From an uncultured Opitutaceae bacterium (GTDB lineage: Bacteria > Verrucomicrobiota > Verrucomicrobiia > Opitutales > Opitutaceae), in NCBI GenBank assembly GCA_937902865.1, contig CALFNJ010000246.1, positions 1-7,972 of the forward strand: a stretch of DNA of 7,972 nucleotides. Reading direction: 5' to 3'. A model generated the notes under the pieces. That model saw only the letters and a program-made list of their open reading frames with translations, ran no database searches and was not told the DNA's origin. The position numbers were made by a program, and so were the translations under genes. Shown here one piece after another: positions 6,387 through 7,972 of this stretch; within the stretch, counting starts at the first letter, position 1, and every line of letters begins with the position of its first letter.

Positions 6387-7964
6387 ATGAAAGCACGGAC
6401 AAGGTCGACGGGCCTCTTTTCCTTCCGTGGCCTGCGAGTGATCGTTGCCGGTTTCGCAATGGCAGGGGCGAACGGCGTGCGCGGCCAATCGGCGGTGGCG
6501 CCGCGGCCAACGACCCGGGCTGAAATGCTCGATCAGGTGGATCAAAGCTGGCGATCGGCGGGAGACAGGGGAGCGCGCTCGCGGGCTCCTGAGGTTATGG
6601 ATCGAGCGTCGCCGCTGGAGCAAAAGCTCGATCGCATCGTTTTGCCGAACGTCAGCTTCACGCACGTCGAATTGGGTCGGGTCGCGAGTGCGCTGAGTGC
6701 GGCCTCAGAACAGTTCGATTCGACGGACATCGGCCAGAAAGGTGTGAACGTCGTCCTGATCGATCCGACAGGAAAACCGCCGGCGGTGAGTCTGGCATTG
6801 CGGAACCTTTCGCTGCGGCGGGTGCTCGACTTGGTGACCGACTCCGTGGGTTATCAGTATGAGGTGCAGGCGGACGCTGTGGTGTTGCGGCCGGATGGCG
6901 AGGCGGCGCCGTTGGAGACCGCCTATTTTCCGGTTTCTCGATCGACGGTCATCCGGACCACGGGACTGGGGGCGAGTCTGGCCGCCGGAGGATCCAAGCG
7001 GGATATGGCCGGAGCGAGGACGGATCCGGTTTCACCGGCGAGCGAAGCGGCGGCGCTGAAGGAGTTTCTCCAGCAGGCGGGAGTCGATTTCGAGGCCACG
7101 CCCGGAAGTGGGTTGGCGTACGATGGCTCCGGTGTCTTCGCCACGCACACGCATCGCCAGCTCGAGCGGATCCGGGCGATTCTCACCCGGTACAGCGCGG
7201 TGCGCCAGGTGCAGATCGAGGCCAAATTCATGGAAGTCCAGGACGGAGCGCTCGACGAGCTTGGCATCCAATGGAACTTCAGCCGGCGCGGGCTGCCGCA
7301 AATCAATCCGGAAACCGGGACGCCCGTGCTCGACGCCAACGGCCGCCCGGTTTTCCTGCCGCAGGAAACTTACGACACCTCGGGTACGAATCGGACCCTG
7401 GCGCAGGCCTTCAGCGGCGCACAATCCGCCAATGCCATCATCATCGACGGGAAGGCCGTGGCCGGCACGCAGGCGCCGCGGCTGCCGGGCAGTGTCTCAC
7501 TGGGCGACCACGCCACGGGATTCGCGAACATTTCGGGAATGGTCGGAGAGTTCGACATGAACGCCGTCATTCGCGCGCTGGCGCAAAAACAGGGCACCGA
7601 TCTTTTGAGCGCACCGCGGGTGACCGTGCTGTCCGGTCATCCGGCGACGATCACGGTCGCGCAGGAAATGCGCTATCCCCAGAGCTACGGGGAAATTCAA
7701 AGCCAGGTGGGCTCGACGGCTGGCGGGGCCTCAGGCGGCAGCGGCTCGGCGGGTGTGACAATCACCGCGGGCACACCGCAGGAATTCGCGACCCGGAATG
7801 TGGGCGTGGAGCTGACCTGTACCCCGACGGTGGAGGAGGACGGCTACAGTATCAGTCTCGACCTCAATCCCAAGGTCACCGAATTCGAAGGCTTCGTCGA
7901 ATATGGAGGACCGAGCCTCGCGATTTCCGCAGGGACGTCGGTCAATCCTCCGCCGCGCTTCTAG
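6387..7964 (+). CDS. Amuc_1098-family type IV pilus secretin (PilQ-like), interrupted by a TAG stop
   Basis: This outer-membrane secretin subunit would form the channel of the pilus-like machine. The 525 visible codons show a signal-peptide-like start (basic, then hydrophobic ~15-29), an STN/N0 domain (~84-168, with VNVVLIDPTG and LALRNLSLRRVLDLVTDSVG) and an N1 domain (~176-269, LKEFLQQAGVDF, THTHRQLERIRAILTRYSA). The secretin domain begins at 272 (RQVQIEAKFMEVQDGALDEL) and includes the core FDMNAVIRALAQKQGTDLLS (389-408), APRVTVLSGHPATITVAQEM (409-428) and RNVGVELTCTPTVEEDGYSI (470-489). Secretins normally go on for about 80-100 residues (FSxR, the VxDGxTVxxGG strand, then VPLLGDIPxLGxLF). 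Here TAG at 7962-7964 ends the frame in mid-domain. The bases after it, CAG CCG AT, read as Gln-Pro-Ile/Met, consistent with the family's 'QPIF' continuation. The gene is therefore probably a nonsense-interrupted or mis-sequenced full-length secretin. It is the last of the four coupled genes visible. Confidence 0.9.
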   Translation: MKARTRSTGLFSFRGLRVIVAGFAMAGANGVRGQSAVAPRPTTRAEMLDQVDQSWRSAGDRGARSRAPEVMDRASPLEQKLDRIVLPNVSFTHVELGRVASALSAASEQFDSTDIGQKGVNVVLIDPTGKPPAVSLALRNLSLRRVLDLVTDSVGYQYEVQADAVVLRPDGEAAPLETAYFPVSRSTVIRTTGLGASLAAGGSKRDMAGARTDPVSPASEAAALKEFLQQAGVDFEATPGSGLAYDGSGVFATHTHRQLERIRAILTRYSAVRQVQIEAKFMEVQDGALDELGIQWNFSRRGLPQINPETGTPVLDANGRPVFLPQETYDTSGTNRTLAQAFSGAQSANAIIIDGKAVAGTQAPRLPGSVSLGDHATGFANISGMVGEFDMNAVIRALAQKQGTDLLSAPRVTVLSGHPATITVAQEMRYPQSYGEIQSQVGSTAGGASGGSGSAGVTITAGTPQEFATRNVGVELTCTPTVEEDGYSISLDLNPKVTEFEGFVEYGGPSLAISAGTSVNPPPRF

Positions 7965-7972
7965 CAGCCGAT

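Noticed and set aside
7962..7964. UAG as a recoded sense codon genome-wide
   Set aside because: The only other gene ending in TAG here (stop at 2524-2526) has an in-frame TGA two codons later, so it neither supports nor excludes recoding. A point change or end-of-sequence error is simpler.

Overview
The window is GC-rich, densely coding bacterial DNA. Gene content points to Verrucomicrobiota, most likely an Opitutaceae-type organism. This rests on a four-gene set matching the Amuc_1101/1100/1099/1098 pilus-like families first described in Akkermansia muciniphila, recognised from motifs and gene order rather than a database search.

Left part (1-1809). Two genes run leftward. The N-terminal 297 codons of pyruvate dehydrogenase E1 alpha (pdhA) occupy 1-891, start at GTG and run off the window edge. 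A Nudix hydrolase lies at 1204-1707. Between them sits a striking 157-bp near-perfect inverted repeat (1024-1180) that carries 9-bp phased 'TTCCGTG'-type units. A 102-bp intergenic region (1708-1809) separates the Nudix gene from a rightward gene.

Middle (1810-2808). A rightward gene encodes a 238-aa exported protein with TPR-like helices on either side of a proline/alanine-rich linker. It is followed by 282 bp without a convincing gene. That gap contains an AT-rich patch and a degenerate inverted repeat, and leads into the pilus operon.

Right part (2809-7972). Four tightly packed rightward genes have ATGA overlaps or a one-base gap: a PilM-PilN fusion, an Amuc_1100-family (PilO-like) protein, an Amuc_1099-family protein in the PilP position, and an Amuc_1098-family secretin in the PilQ position. 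The order is that of a pilMNOPQ alignment operon: a cytoplasmic actin-like platform, inner-membrane and periplasmic connectors, and an outer-membrane channel.

The most notable irregularity is that the secretin frame meets a TAG stop inside the secretin domain, eight bases before the window ends. The three following in-frame codons still look like family sequence (Gln-Pro-Ile/Met). The gene is therefore probably interrupted by a nonsense change or by an end-of-sequence error.
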